A DNA stretch of 37,531 nt. Origin: Rikenellaceae bacterium (GTDB lineage: Bacteria > Bacteroidota > Bacteroidia > Bacteroidales > Rikenellaceae). The first letter of the stretch is position 1; every line of letters begins with the position of its first letter. The stretch is taken from NCBI GenBank assembly GCA_020859685.1, contig JAJBVT010000076.1:1-37531 (forward strand). The letters are read 5' to 3'. A program made the position numbers and the translations under genes. The notes under the pieces are model-generated. The model saw only the letters and a list, made by a program, of their open reading frames with translations. It had not been told where the DNA came from and searched no databases. Below, piece by piece: positions 10,088 through 18,556 of this stretch.

Positions 10088-12745
10088 TTACAGCCACCTG
10101 CCGAAACGGCGTATGTACCGGTTTTTTACGGTTTGCGTAAGCAGGCAGTAACAGAGCAGGGTAGCCACCAGCCACGGGAAATAGCTCCACGGCAAGGGCA
10201 CCAGCCCCACCGCCGCCCCGAGGTTTGTGAACGGGAATATTATTCCGACCACCATTATCGCCACGGTAGCCAGCGTCACGGGCCATGCCGCGCTGCTCTG
10301 GATAAACGGTATCTTGCGGGTGCGTATCATGTGGACTATAAGCGTCTGCGACAGCAGTCCCTCCACGAACCAACCCGAGTGGAAAAGGGCCTGCCGGTCG
10401 GGCGACACGCACCCGAACACATACCACATGACGAGGTAGGTCGTAATATCGAAAACCGAACTTATAGGCCCGATACATATCATAAACCGGCTCAGGTCCG
10501 AAGAGTCCCACTTGCGGGGTTTCATAAGGTATTCGCGGTCCACACGGTCGAACGGGATGGTTGTCTGCGAAATGTCGTAGAGCAGGTTCTGAATGAGCAG
10601 GTGTATCGGAAGCATCGGTAGGAACGGCAGGAAGGCGCTGGCGGCCAGCACGCTGAACATGTTGCCGAAATTGGAGCTGGCCGTCATCTTTATGTACTTC
10701 ATTATGTTGCCGAAAATCTTACGCCCTTCGATTACCCCCTCCTCGAGCACCATCAGGTCCTTCTCGAGCAGGATTATGTCGGCGCTCTCCTTGGCGATAT
10801 CCACGGCGGTGTCGACAGAAATGCCTATGTCCGACAGGCGGAGGGCCGAGGCGTCGTTTATGCCGTCGCCGAGGAAGCCCACCGTATTTCCCTGGTCCTG
10901 CAAAAGGGTTATGATACGGGTCTTCTGCATCGGTGTCAGCTTGGCGAAAATTTTGGTGCGGCCGATAACCTCCAGCAGTCGGTCGTCGTTCATCTCTTCG
11001 ATTTCCGAGCCGAGGAGGGTGTACTCGGTATCCACACCCACCTGCCGGCAGATGGTTTTGACCACGGCGGCATTGTCGCCCGACAGCACTTTTACCTCCA
11101 CGCCGTGGGCGTGCAGTTGTTTGATTGCGCTTGCGGCCGAATCTTTGGGCGGGTCGAGGAATGCGAGGTACCCTATCAGGGTCATCCCGGTCTCGTCGTC
11201 GACGGTAAAGATGTTCCGGGGGCTGTGCCACTCCTTGCGGACCACGCACAGCACGCGCATCCCCTCGCGGTTCATCTTGCCGCTCTCGGCGAATACCAGG
11301 CTGCGGATACGGTCGTCGATAGGCACCGTCTCGCCGTTTAGCTCGGCATGGGTGCAGATGGCCATCATCTCCTCCACGGCGCCCTTCGTTACAATCTGTT
11401 TATTGCCCTGCTTATCCTCGATAATCACTGACATGCGGCGGCGGGTGAAGTCGAACGGTATCTCGTCTATCTTCGAGTATCGCCGGTCGAGGTCTTCGAA
11501 ACCGAGTTCCCGGACGTGCGAGAGGATGGCCTGGTCCATCAGGTTTTTCAGCCCGGTCTGGAAATAGCTGTTATAGAAGGCGTAACGCAGGATGCGGGTA
11601 TCGTCTCGCCCGGCTACGTCCAGATAGCGTTCGAGCACTATCTTGTCGTGGGTGAGGGTACCGGTCTTGTCGGTGCACAGTATGTTCATGGCCCCGAAAC
11701 TCTGTATAGCGTTGAGATTCTTGACGATGGTCTTTCGGCGCGACATCTTCACCGCACCTTTGGCAAGGTTGCTGGTCACTATCATCGGCAGCATCTCGGG
11801 CGTGAGGCCCACGGCCACCGAAATGGCGAAGATAAACGCGTTGAACCAGTCGCCTTTGGTAATTCCGTTTACCAGGAACACGAACGGCACCATCACCAGC
11901 ATAAAGCGGATAAGCAGCAGGCTCACTTTATTGATACCCTTGTCGAAAGAGGTCTGCGCCCGCACTCCTACGAGGCTCTTGGCAATGGTTCCCAGATAGG
12001 TTCCCTGCCCGGTGGCGAAGACGATTCCGATGGCCGACCCGCTCACCACGTTGGAACCCATAAAGCAGATATTGTCAAGCTCCACCACACTGCCCGTGCG
12101 AGGCAGGTCGTGCCGCAGGTCCGGGGTCTTCTCCACCGCATCCGACTCACCCGTGAGGGACGACTGGCTGACGAACAGGTCCTTCGACTCCACGATACGC
12201 ATATCGGCCGGTACCATATCCCCCGCGGCGAGATAGACCACGTCGCCCGGCACGAGGTCCGTGATGTTCACCTCGCGGCTGGCGTCCGCACCGTCGCGGT
12301 AGACCGAGGCGGTGTTCTTGACCATCCTCTGGAGCGCCCCCGAGGCTACGCTCGACTTCCACTCCTGCGAGAAGCGCAGTATTGCGCTCAGCAGTACCAT
12401 CGTGCCGATAATGATTACCGTGGCCCACTCCCTCTCTTCCGGGGCGGCCAGCAGTACGTCTATCACGAGCGATACCAGCGCCAGCCCCATCAGGATGCCG
12501 ATAAACGGGTTGATAAAGGTTTTGATAAACATTATCAGCCCGCGGTCGCGGCGCTCGCGCACTATCGTATTATCGCCGTACTCCCTAAGCCTATCGGCGG
12601 CTTCGGCCGAGGAGAGCCCCGATACCGCGGTGTCGAAATAGCCGTACGCAAGGCGCGTGGGTTGTGCGGAGGCAAGGAATACCCGCTCGCTGTTGAACTG
12701 TGCGGCGGAACTTTTCTCCCTCTTTTTTCTCAGCCTTTTAACCAT
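10088..12745 (-). CDS. mgtA: Magnesium-importing P-type ATPase
   Basis: This is a P3B ATPase that brings Mg2+ into the cytoplasm down its gradient. ATG 12745 gives 885 aa; a GTG frame extension to 12793 would run over the promoter and is rejected. Catalytic elements are intact: TGES at 198-201 (A domain), VGLTPEMLP at 312-320 (TM4), DKTGTLT starting at 359 with the phosphorylated Asp, and FLGDGINDASALR in the P domain. The C-terminal membrane bundle includes NLLYDISQTTIPFDRVD, typical of MgtA. The N-terminal basic stretch MVKRLRKKREK is also seen in this family. The promoter region carries four TTCTAA repeats on an 11-bp period, suggesting control by a response regulator. Confidence 0.95.
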   Translation of the reverse strand: MVKRLRKKREKSSAAQFNSERVFLASAQPTRLAYGYFDTAVSGLSSAEAADRLREYGDNTIVRERRDRGLIMFIKTFINPFIGILMGLALVSLVIDVLLAAPEEREWATVIIIGTMVLLSAILRFSQEWKSSVASGALQRMVKNTASVYRDGADASREVNITDLVPGDVVYLAAGDMVPADMRIVESKDLFVSQSSLTGESDAVEKTPDLRHDLPRTGSVVELDNICFMGSNVVSGSAIGIVFATGQGTYLGTIAKSLVGVRAQTSFDKGINKVSLLLIRFMLVMVPFVFLVNGITKGDWFNAFIFAISVAVGLTPEMLPMIVTSNLAKGAVKMSRRKTIVKNLNAIQSFGAMNILCTDKTGTLTHDKIVLERYLDVAGRDDTRILRYAFYNSYFQTGLKNLMDQAILSHVRELGFEDLDRRYSKIDEIPFDFTRRRMSVIIEDKQGNKQIVTKGAVEEMMAICTHAELNGETVPIDDRIRSLVFAESGKMNREGMRVLCVVRKEWHSPRNIFTVDDETGMTLIGYLAFLDPPKDSAASAIKQLHAHGVEVKVLSGDNAAVVKTICRQVGVDTEYTLLGSEIEEMNDDRLLEVIGRTKIFAKLTPMQKTRIITLLQDQGNTVGFLGDGINDASALRLSDIGISVDTAVDIAKESADIILLEKDLMVLEEGVIEGRKIFGNIMKYIKMTASSNFGNMFSVLAASAFLPFLPMLPIHLLIQNLLYDISQTTIPFDRVDREYLMKPRKWDSSDLSRFMICIGPISSVFDITTYLVMWYVFGCVSPDRQALFHSGWFVEGLLSQTLIVHMIRTRKIPFIQSSAAWPVTLATVAIMVVGIIFPFTNLGAAVGLVPLPWSYFPWLVATLLCYCLLTQTVKNRYIRRFGRWL

Positions 12746-12772
12746 GACGGGTGGAGTTTGGTTTTTCAGCCG

Positions 12773-12780
12773 CAAAAGTA
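12773..12780 (-). promoter_or_regulatory. -7 promoter box TACTTTTG of mgtA
   Basis: The minus strand reads TACTTTTG, a TAnnTTTG match 28 nt upstream of the ATG. The -33 position has no TTTG, which fits a promoter that needs an activator bound at the adjacent repeats. Confidence 0.55.
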
Positions 12781-12803
12781 GGGCACGGTGCACTGCGTGC
12801 CTG

Positions 12804-12842
12804 TTAGAAACCTTTTAGAATATTATTAGAATTCCATTAGAA
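12804..12842 (-). promoter_or_regulatory. Four TTCTAA direct repeats with 11-bp period upstream of mgtA
   Basis: On the plus strand TTAGAA starts at 12804, 12815, 12826 and 12837, each followed by five variable bases; in gene orientation this is TTCTAA-N5 four times. An exact one-turn spacing of hexamers is the classic layout for OmpR/PhoB-family response regulators, including PhoP boxes. The array lies 24-62 bp upstream of the -7 box, where an activator would bind. Confidence 0.6.
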
Positions 12843-13148
12843 AGGTTACGGGCAGGGGCAGTGTGTTGCCGGAGAATGGTGCCGTGAGTTGTTGCGGCGG
12901 AATATTGCCGTTGTGGTATACCGTGGACTTTTGTCATGTACGGCCCGCCGCGGTGGGATTGCCGGAGGCGTGCCGCCGCGGTGTATTGTTATGATTGTAG
13001 GTTTCATTATCGGGCCCGCCATTATTCCCTGCGGCGGCCCGCCGCGGTGGCCGGATGGCTCGTCCCCGGGCTTACAGAATTAAGGACTATTCGGGTGCCG
13101 TATTGGAAAGATTCTTGGTATATTTATGGAAACTATAAAACCGCAGTT

Positions 13149-14513
13149 ATGGAAAATCACGATATCGATGCCCTCGTCAGGGCACAGAAAAATTACTTCG
13201 CGACCGGCCGGACCCGCGACCTCGGTTTCCGGCTGGATAGGCTTCACGCTCTCGGGGACGCCATCGTTAAATACGAACGGGATATCTGCCGGGCGCTGTG
13301 GCTCGACCTCCACAAGTCGGAGCAGGAGTCATATCTGACCGAGCTTGCCCTCGTGTACGGTGAGATACGGTATCATACCCGTAACCTGAAGAGATGGGCG
13401 CGCCCCGCGAGGGTGCTGCCCACCATGACGACCATGTTCACCTCGTGCCGTGTACTGCACGAACCGCTAGGTGTCTCGCTAATCATATCCCCCTTCAATT
13501 ATCCCGTCCAGTTGCTGCTCAATCCGCTGGTGGGGGCGATATCGGCCGGATGCTGCGCGGTGCTCAAAACCTCGCGCGAGGTGCCCCATGTGTCGGCCGT
13601 ACTGGCCGAATTAATCGGTGAAACGTTCGAGCGGGATTACATCGCCGTCGTGGAGGGCGGCGACGGGGTGAACGAGGGGCTGATGGCCGAGCGGTTCGAC
13701 TTTATATTCTTTACCGGAAGCCCGGCGGCGGGTAAGTCGATTATGCGGGCCGCGGCTGAGAACCTCACCCCGGTGCTGTTGGAGCTGGGCGGTAAAAGCC
13801 CGTGTATTGTAGACCGGGATGCCGACCTGCCGACCGCGGCCCGAAGGATCGCGTGGGGTAAAACCATAAACGCGGGGCAGACCTGCATCGCGCCGGATTA
13901 CCTGTTTGTCCATACGGAGGTGAAAGACCGGCTCATTGAGGGAATAATCGCCGCATGGGAAGAGTGGTACGGGAAGGAGAGTGCCGAAAGCCCTTACTAT
14001 CCCCGGATTGTAAACCGGTCGGCCGTGGACCGTCTCGCCGGTTTGCTGGACGAAGGCAGGGTGCTTTACGGCGGCCGTGTGGACCGGGAGGATAAATTCG
14101 TGTCCCCCACCATAATCGATGGGGTGGACGGCGGCAGTAAAATTATGCAGCAGGAGATATTCGGTCCCATACTGCCCGTTATGGAATTTACGGACCCGAA
14201 GGAAGTTATCCGATATGTCGACTCGAATGAAAAACCGCTCGCACTGTACTACTTCGGCAAATGCCGCAGGGATCTGTTTTTCGGGCGAACCTCGTCGGGC
14301 GGAGGTTGTATCGACGACACCGTAATGCATATAGCCAACCACCGTCTGCCGTTCGGCGGGGTGGGATACAGCGGAATGGGCAAATACCACGGTCGGGACA
14401 GCTTCCTCGCCTTCTCCAACCGGAGGGCTGTGGTACGGTCGCCCCGCTGGTTCGATATGACGGTCAAATACCCGCCGTACAGGCATTTCGACACCATGAA
14501 GAAGTTTATGTAG
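13149..14513 (+). CDS. NAD(P)-dependent aldehyde dehydrogenase (class 3-like)
   Basis: It oxidises aldehydes to carboxylic acids. ATG 13149 gives 454 aa, the usual length of the short class 3/fatty-aldehyde type; the open frame upstream is GC-rich repeat and is left out. Conserved features: ISPFNYP at 113-119 with the oxyanion Asn, FFTGSPAAGK at 187-196 (cofactor loop), LELGGKSP from 211 with general base Glu212, and NAGQTC at 241-246 with nucleophile Cys246. EIFGPILPV and the HRLPFGGVGYSGMG C-terminal motif are also present. There is no signal peptide, so it is cytosolic. It appears to be a single-gene unit facing the convergent tspO gene, six nt away. The substrate is unknown. Confidence 0.92.
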   Translation: MENHDIDALVRAQKNYFATGRTRDLGFRLDRLHALGDAIVKYERDICRALWLDLHKSEQESYLTELALVYGEIRYHTRNLKRWARPARVLPTMTTMFTSCRVLHEPLGVSLIISPFNYPVQLLLNPLVGAISAGCCAVLKTSREVPHVSAVLAELIGETFERDYIAVVEGGDGVNEGLMAERFDFIFFTGSPAAGKSIMRAAAENLTPVLLELGGKSPCIVDRDADLPTAARRIAWGKTINAGQTCIAPDYLFVHTEVKDRLIEGIIAAWEEWYGKESAESPYYPRIVNRSAVDRLAGLLDEGRVLYGGRVDREDKFVSPTIIDGVDGGSKIMQQEIFGPILPVMEFTDPKEVIRYVDSNEKPLALYYFGKCRRDLFFGRTSSGGGCIDDTVMHIANHRLPFGGVGYSGMGKYHGRDSFLAFSNRRAVVRSPRWFDMTVKYPPYRHFDTMKKFM

Positions 14514-14519
14514 CGGGGG

Positions 14520-14984
14520 TCAGTTCATTACCATTATATACCCGTTGAGGTAGGTGGCGAAGGCGATCCACACAAGATAGGGCCAGAACATCACGGAGGC
14601 GGCCCGGCAAACGGGCCATGTCCGGACGATGTACCACAATACGAGAATATCGAGCGCCACGATATTTACAAACCCGAGCGTGGGATTGCGCATGGTAAAG
14701 AACAGGATACTCCATATGAAATTCAATAATTGCTGAACACCCCACAGTGTCAGCAGGCTGTTTCTCAGCCCGTGTGTGCTGTTCCATATCAGCCCGGCGG
14801 AGATACCTGAGAGCAGGTAAATTATGCTCCATGCCACCGGAAAGAGCCAGTCCGGCGGTGTGAAGGCCGGTTTATTGAGGTATGGATACCACTCGTGGAG
14901 GGCGTCTGTCTGCAACCGGCTGGCGATAAAACCCAGCGTGAAACAGATTGCTATGGGGATAATATACGATAATGCTTTTTTCAT
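14520..14984 (-). CDS. tspO: TspO/MBR family membrane protein
   Basis: This is a five-helix tryptophan-rich membrane protein of the TspO (peripheral benzodiazepine receptor) family, which binds porphyrins and related ligands. ATG 14984 (MKKALSYIIP) gives 154 aa, the usual size; the longer frame adds an unsupported charged N-terminus. The family motif NKPAFTPPDWLFPVAWSIIY follows the first helix. WGVQQLLNFIWSILFF lies mid-protein, and PYLVWIAFATYLNGYIMVMN at the end matches the W.xFAtyLN.xi signature. It is convergent with the aldehyde dehydrogenase gene and no porphyrin gene is adjacent, so its role here is open. Confidence 0.92.
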   Translation of the reverse strand: MKKALSYIIPIAICFTLGFIASRLQTDALHEWYPYLNKPAFTPPDWLFPVAWSIIYLLSGISAGLIWNSTHGLRNSLLTLWGVQQLLNFIWSILFFTMRNPTLGFVNIVALDILVLWYIVRTWPVCRAASVMFWPYLVWIAFATYLNGYIMVMN

Positions 14985-15186
14985 ATTACAGTTGATAATT
15001 ACCGCTCGTCCGGACCTTCTTCGGGCAGTCATGTCCCTGATTCAGGCAGCCGTATCCGGACGGTAATCCAAACGGTATGCCGGCTTAGCCGGGGAATTTG
15101 GATGAAACGGGAAAGTGAGGAAACTGAATTACGCGAAGCAGAAACTATAAATCCCGCGTATATTACGGGAAATAACCCCCTCTATA

Positions 15187-15214
15187 ATGTCTTCTGAACA
15201 CAATGAAGAATCCT
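15187..15214 (+). repeat. Interspersed repeat, TGTCATTCTGAAC type (diverged copy)
   Basis: ATGTCTTCTGAACACAATG followed by AAGAATCC resembles the better copy at 15415-15443. This short repeat type is known from intergenic regions of many Bacteroidetes genomes. Confidence 0.55.
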
Positions 15215-15414
15215 TGTAATAGATTTAACAGGTGTTATGTAATACATTTCACTTGGTTGTCCCCCTTCTAAAAAACATACGGAGATACTTTCTCCTTTAC
15301 AGAGCATAGCCTGCGAACAATCTCACCTCCTTCGTTAGAGGCCGTGTCAAGAACTAAAGTATCGTTCTTTAAACCGGCGGAATATTCTTCCCCGGGAAGA
15401 AATATCAGGATAAA

Positions 15415-15443
15415 TGTCATTCTGAACGCAGTGAAGAATCTAC
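15415..15443 (+). repeat. Interspersed repeat, TGTCATTCTGAAC type
   Basis: TGTCATTCTGAACGCAGTG followed by AAGAATCTACC. It matches the repeats at 24769-24796 (inverted) and 24808-24842 at most positions. Confidence 0.7.
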
Positions 15444-15510
15444 CTATTATTATATGTCATCGACTTAAACCCACGTAGCCTGTCACTTCTCTGATATCCG
15501 TTCCCCGGAT

Positions 15511-17376
15511 TTACCCTATCTCGCTCAGCTCGAGCCAGCGCATGGTTTTCGCATCGATAGTCTCCATAAGTTCCGACACCCGTTGCGATTTGCTCACCAG
15601 CTCGTCCACCGCCAGCGAACCGGAATTAAGTTCGGCTTCAAGGGCGGTTTTTTCCTGCTCCAGCGCCGCTATTTCGGCCTCGAGACCTTCGAACTCCCGT
15701 TTTTCGTTGAATGTAAGTTTGCGCACCGCCGACATGCGGGACCGCTCAGCTGGTTCCGGTTTACTCTCCTGTGCGGCGGTACGGAGCGATTCCTCGTAAG
15801 CTACCCGCCAGTCGAGGTATTCGGTATAGGTTCCGGTGAAATCCTTGACATCCCCGCCGCCTTTGAAAATCAGCAGGTGGTCCACCACCTTGTCCATAAA
15901 ATAGCGGTCGTGCGACACCACTATCAGGCAGCCTTTGAACCCCTGAAGGTACTCTTCGAGGACTCCGAGCGTCATAATATCGAGGTCATTGGTAGGCTCG
16001 TCCAGCACAAGGAAATTCGGGCTGGTCATCAGCACGGTGCACAGGTAGAGCCTCCGCCGCTCGCCACCGCTCAGGCGCGCCACGAAATTGTGCTGCACCT
16101 CGGGCGGAAAGAGGAAATACTGCAGGAACTGCGAGGCGCTCATATTCCGGCCGTCACCCAGCTGGACATGCTCGGCGACGCGGGTAACCACGTCCAGTAC
16201 CTTCATATTGCCGTCGAAGTCCAACCCGGCCTGCGAGTAGTAGCCGAACCGCACGCTCTCGCCGATATCGATGGTGCCGCTGTCCGGCGCCACCTCTCCC
16301 ATAAGCATTTTGATAAACGTACTCTTGCCGCTGCCGTTGTCACCCACAATGCCCATCTTCTCGTAACGCGAGAAGGTGTAACTGAAATCGTTCAGAATCC
16401 GTATGTCGCCGTAGCTTTTGGAGACGTTACGCGCTTCGAAAATCTTGGTGCCGATGCGCGTGGCCTGCACGTCGAGCCTTACGGCCGACTGCGCACGCGG
16501 AGTCCGCAGCCGCTCTTCCAGCTCGTGGAACGACTCTATCCTCGCCTTGGCCTTGGTGGCGCGGGCCTGCGGCTGGCGCCGCATCCAGTCGAGTTCCTTG
16601 CGAAACAGGTTCATCTCGCTCTCGCGCCGGGCCGCGCCTGCCGCTATCCGTTCGCTCCGTTTTTCGAGGTAATAACTGTAATTACCCTGATACGTGTATA
16701 TCTGTTTATTGTCGATTTCGAGAATGGCGGTCGACACCGCATCGAGGAAATAGCGGTCGTGGGTGACCATCAGCACGGTGCAGTTGCCCGCGGCCAGATA
16801 CTCCTCCAGCCACCGGGTCATATCCATATCGAGGTGGTTGGTCGGTTCGTCCAGTATCAGCAGGTCTGCCTCGCTGATAAGTACGTTGGCCAGCGCCACG
16901 CGCTTGAGTTGTCCGCCCGACAGGTGGTCGCATCTCTTGCCGAAATCGGTGATTTTCAGCCGTGTCAGGACCTGCTTGGCCCGCTGTTCGTAGTCCCACG
17001 CCCCGAGCCGGTCCATTTCGGCCATCAGCTCCGGCAACCTGTCGGTATCTTCGTCGGCGACCGCTTTTTCATAGGCCGCAATGGTGGTGAGGGTAGGGTT
17101 GTCGGAAGTGAAACAGGCCTCGAGAACGGTCATCCCCGCGGGATAGGCCGGGTCCTGTTCGAGGTAGGCTGCCCGAAGGTCGCGCCGGGTGGTGACGGCC
17201 CCGCCCTGATAGTCCTCCCTGCCCGCCAATATATTCAGAAGGGTACTTTTCCCCGCACCGTTTTTTGCCACGAGGCTTATTCTCTGACCTTTGCCGATGC
17301 CGAACGATATATTTTCGAACAGCACCAAATCACCGAACGACTTGGTCAGGTTTTCAGCCTGAAGATAACTTGTCAT
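15511..17376 (-). CDS. ABC-F family ATPase (Uup-like)
   Basis: This is a soluble tandem-ABC ATPase without membrane segments; ABC-F proteins act on ribosomes or in DNA repair. ATG 17376 (MTSYLQAENLTKSFGD) starts right at the first ABC domain and gives 621 aa; the longer GTG-started frame adds a non-conserved N-terminus. Domain 1 has Walker A KNGAGKST (38-45), LSGGQLKR and LLILDEPTNHLD. Domain 2 has GDNGSGKST, LSGGERRR and LVLDEPTNDLD. The inter-domain linker is charged (RRESEMNLFRKELDWMRRQ), as in the P-site tRNA-interacting motif. A C-terminal coiled coil (EFEGLEAEIAALEQEK, about 555-621) resembles Uup. A TATTTTTG box at 17381-17388 would make the transcript almost leaderless. Confidence 0.92.
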   Translation of the reverse strand: MTSYLQAENLTKSFGDLVLFENISFGIGKGQRISLVAKNGAGKSTLLNILAGREDYQGGAVTTRRDLRAAYLEQDPAYPAGMTVLEACFTSDNPTLTTIAAYEKAVADEDTDRLPELMAEMDRLGAWDYEQRAKQVLTRLKITDFGKRCDHLSGGQLKRVALANVLISEADLLILDEPTNHLDMDMTRWLEEYLAAGNCTVLMVTHDRYFLDAVSTAILEIDNKQIYTYQGNYSYYLEKRSERIAAGAARRESEMNLFRKELDWMRRQPQARATKAKARIESFHELEERLRTPRAQSAVRLDVQATRIGTKIFEARNVSKSYGDIRILNDFSYTFSRYEKMGIVGDNGSGKSTFIKMLMGEVAPDSGTIDIGESVRFGYYSQAGLDFDGNMKVLDVVTRVAEHVQLGDGRNMSASQFLQYFLFPPEVQHNFVARLSGGERRRLYLCTVLMTSPNFLVLDEPTNDLDIMTLGVLEEYLQGFKGCLIVVSHDRYFMDKVVDHLLIFKGGGDVKDFTGTYTEYLDWRVAYEESLRTAAQESKPEPAERSRMSAVRKLTFNEKREFEGLEAEIAALEQEKTALEAELNSGSLAVDELVSKSQRVSELMETIDAKTMRWLELSEIG

Positions 17377-17537
17377 TCTACAAAAATAATAAAAAAGCCA
17401 CGCCTCCCCCCTACGCGAGAGGGGGGGTGAGTCGAAAAAAATTATATTTTCAGGCCGGTACGGGCGGAATATGGGTATATTTACGGATAAAATCCACAAA
17501 TGTAACACATGTCAATAAATAATTAAATCCAAAATTT

Positions 17538-18047
17538 ATGGCAACCGTACTGAAAACAGGCCGTCGGGATTTCAGGGAGGCCCCGGGCAAAATCGATAAC
17601 TTCAGGCTCCGCACCGACTCCTCGCGCAACTCGGCCGGGGTCGTCCCGGAGAACCTCAATTTCGACCTTCGGCGGCTCGACCCGGGGCAGTACAGCTCCC
17701 CGTACCATTTCCACCGCTATGCCGAGGAGCTGTTTATGATAATCTCGGGCGAGGCGACCCTCCGGTCGCCCGAAGGAGTGCAGACGGTCGGCGAAGGGGA
17801 TATAGTCTTTATGGAAAAGGGGAGCGGCGGTGCCCACCAGTTATATAACCATACGGACCGGCCGTGCGTCTATCTCGATGTACGCTCGTTCGTCGGTTAC
17901 GACGTAGCCGAATATCCCGACTCGGGGAAGATACTTCTGGTGCCCTCATTCGAGATTTTCGATAAAAACCGGCAGATGACATATTTCGAAAACGAGGAGG
18001 ACCCGTCGGCAAAGTGGGAAGAGCTGGATAAGGTGCACAACAAATAA
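17538..18047 (+). CDS. Cupin-domain protein
   Basis: This is a single-domain cupin of 169 aa. Metal-site motif 1 reads YHFHRYAEELFMIISGEATL (about 56-75), with two His and a Glu, and motif 2 has GGAHQLYNHT with the third His. The small beta-barrel fold binds a metal and often a sugar or small acid, but this family is broad and the substrate is not evident. There is no signal peptide. It is divergent from the ABC-F gene and apparently monocistronic. A TATATTTA sequence near 17476-17483 resembles a -7 box with one mismatch. Function is left open. Confidence 0.85.
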   Translation: MATVLKTGRRDFREAPGKIDNFRLRTDSSRNSAGVVPENLNFDLRRLDPGQYSSPYHFHRYAEELFMIISGEATLRSPEGVQTVGEGDIVFMEKGSGGAHQLYNHTDRPCVYLDVRSFVGYDVAEYPDSGKILLVPSFEIFDKNRQMTYFENEEDPSAKWEELDKVHNK

Positions 18048-18556
18048 GTCTGTGGCCCGGTGGCATCCGGAAAACCAAATAATCTGCATAGTCGAGAAGG
18101 CGCCAGTAAGGGGCGGGATGTATGCCGCCGGATGGAGAGTGTTCTAAACCGAGACCGGTTCCTCTCTCCTTTGTCGGGCACATCATACCCCCGGTACAAC
18201 GCGCGCCGCGCCGGGGGGCGGGGTGGCGTGCCGCTAAAACAAGTAGTGTACATTTCTTTTTTAACTGGCGTCAGAGTTCTACGCACCTCTTACGGCATTA
18301 CCCCCTTCCCGCTCTGCCCGGTAATTTCGTACGGGCGCTCACGGCTTCATCGGTTCCCCTGACTTTTTGTATGATATTTATATGCCTGCCGCAAGACAGA
18401 TATGCGGCCCGCCGGAGGCGGGTAGTCGGCCGCCGAATACGAGTCGAAATTTGTAATTAATTTCCTCGATTATTCAGGGCTGAGTCTGCCGGCGGCGAAT
18501 CCTTCGTTTTCTTACTGATAGATGCCCAGGCCCGTAGCCGGCATAGTCGGCCAACC
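18048..18556. other. Non-coding gap with GC-rich interspersed repeats
   Basis: This 509-bp convergent gap contains the dispersed GC-rich repeat at 18207-18239 and a hairpin CCCGCC-GGA-GGCGGG near 18408-18423. Two overlapping short frames here are rich in Arg and Pro and not protein-like. No RNA gene was recognised. Confidence 0.5.
18207..18239 (+). repeat. GC-rich interspersed repeat, copy A
   Basis: The core CCGGGGGGCGGGGTGGCG is followed by TGCCGCTAAAAC. It matches copy C at 30562-30594 over most of 30 bases and copy B at 27814-27842 over the G-rich core. Confidence 0.6.

Larger units (their letters stand above)
12746..13148. other. Divergent intergenic region between mgtA and aldehyde dehydrogenase
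   Basis: Besides the mgtA promoter and operator, it holds GC-rich short repeats: the 15-mer GGCCCGCCGCGGTGG occurs at about 12942-12956 and again at about 13036-13050, and the shorter GCCGCCGCGGTG at 12971-12982. The reading frame of aldehyde dehydrogenase is open upstream to 12936, but this stretch is repeat sequence and not protein-like. Confidence 0.5.
14985..15510. other. Non-coding gap with two intergenic repeats
   Basis: This 526-bp gap has lower GC than its neighbours. It contains two copies of a TGTCATTCTGAAC-type interspersed repeat at 15187-15214 and 15415-15443. I found no tRNA, no protein frame and no TAnnTTTG promoter for tspO. It probably carries the tspO promoter. Confidence 0.5.

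Noticed and set aside
12936..13148. N-terminal extension of aldehyde dehydrogenase
   Set aside because: The extra 71 codons translate GC-rich repeat sequence; ATG 13149 gives the usual family length and motif positions.
14985..15510. tRNA or other known RNA gene in the tspO to ABC-F gap
   Set aside because: No cloverleaf or known motif was found by eye; only interspersed repeats are visible.
15583..17430. 615-codon frame antisense to the ABC-F gene, and similar long antisense frames opposite the TolC, mgtA, ribBA and Omp85 genes
   Set aside because: They mirror GC-rich codons of well-recognised genes and show no domain, signal or start context of their own.
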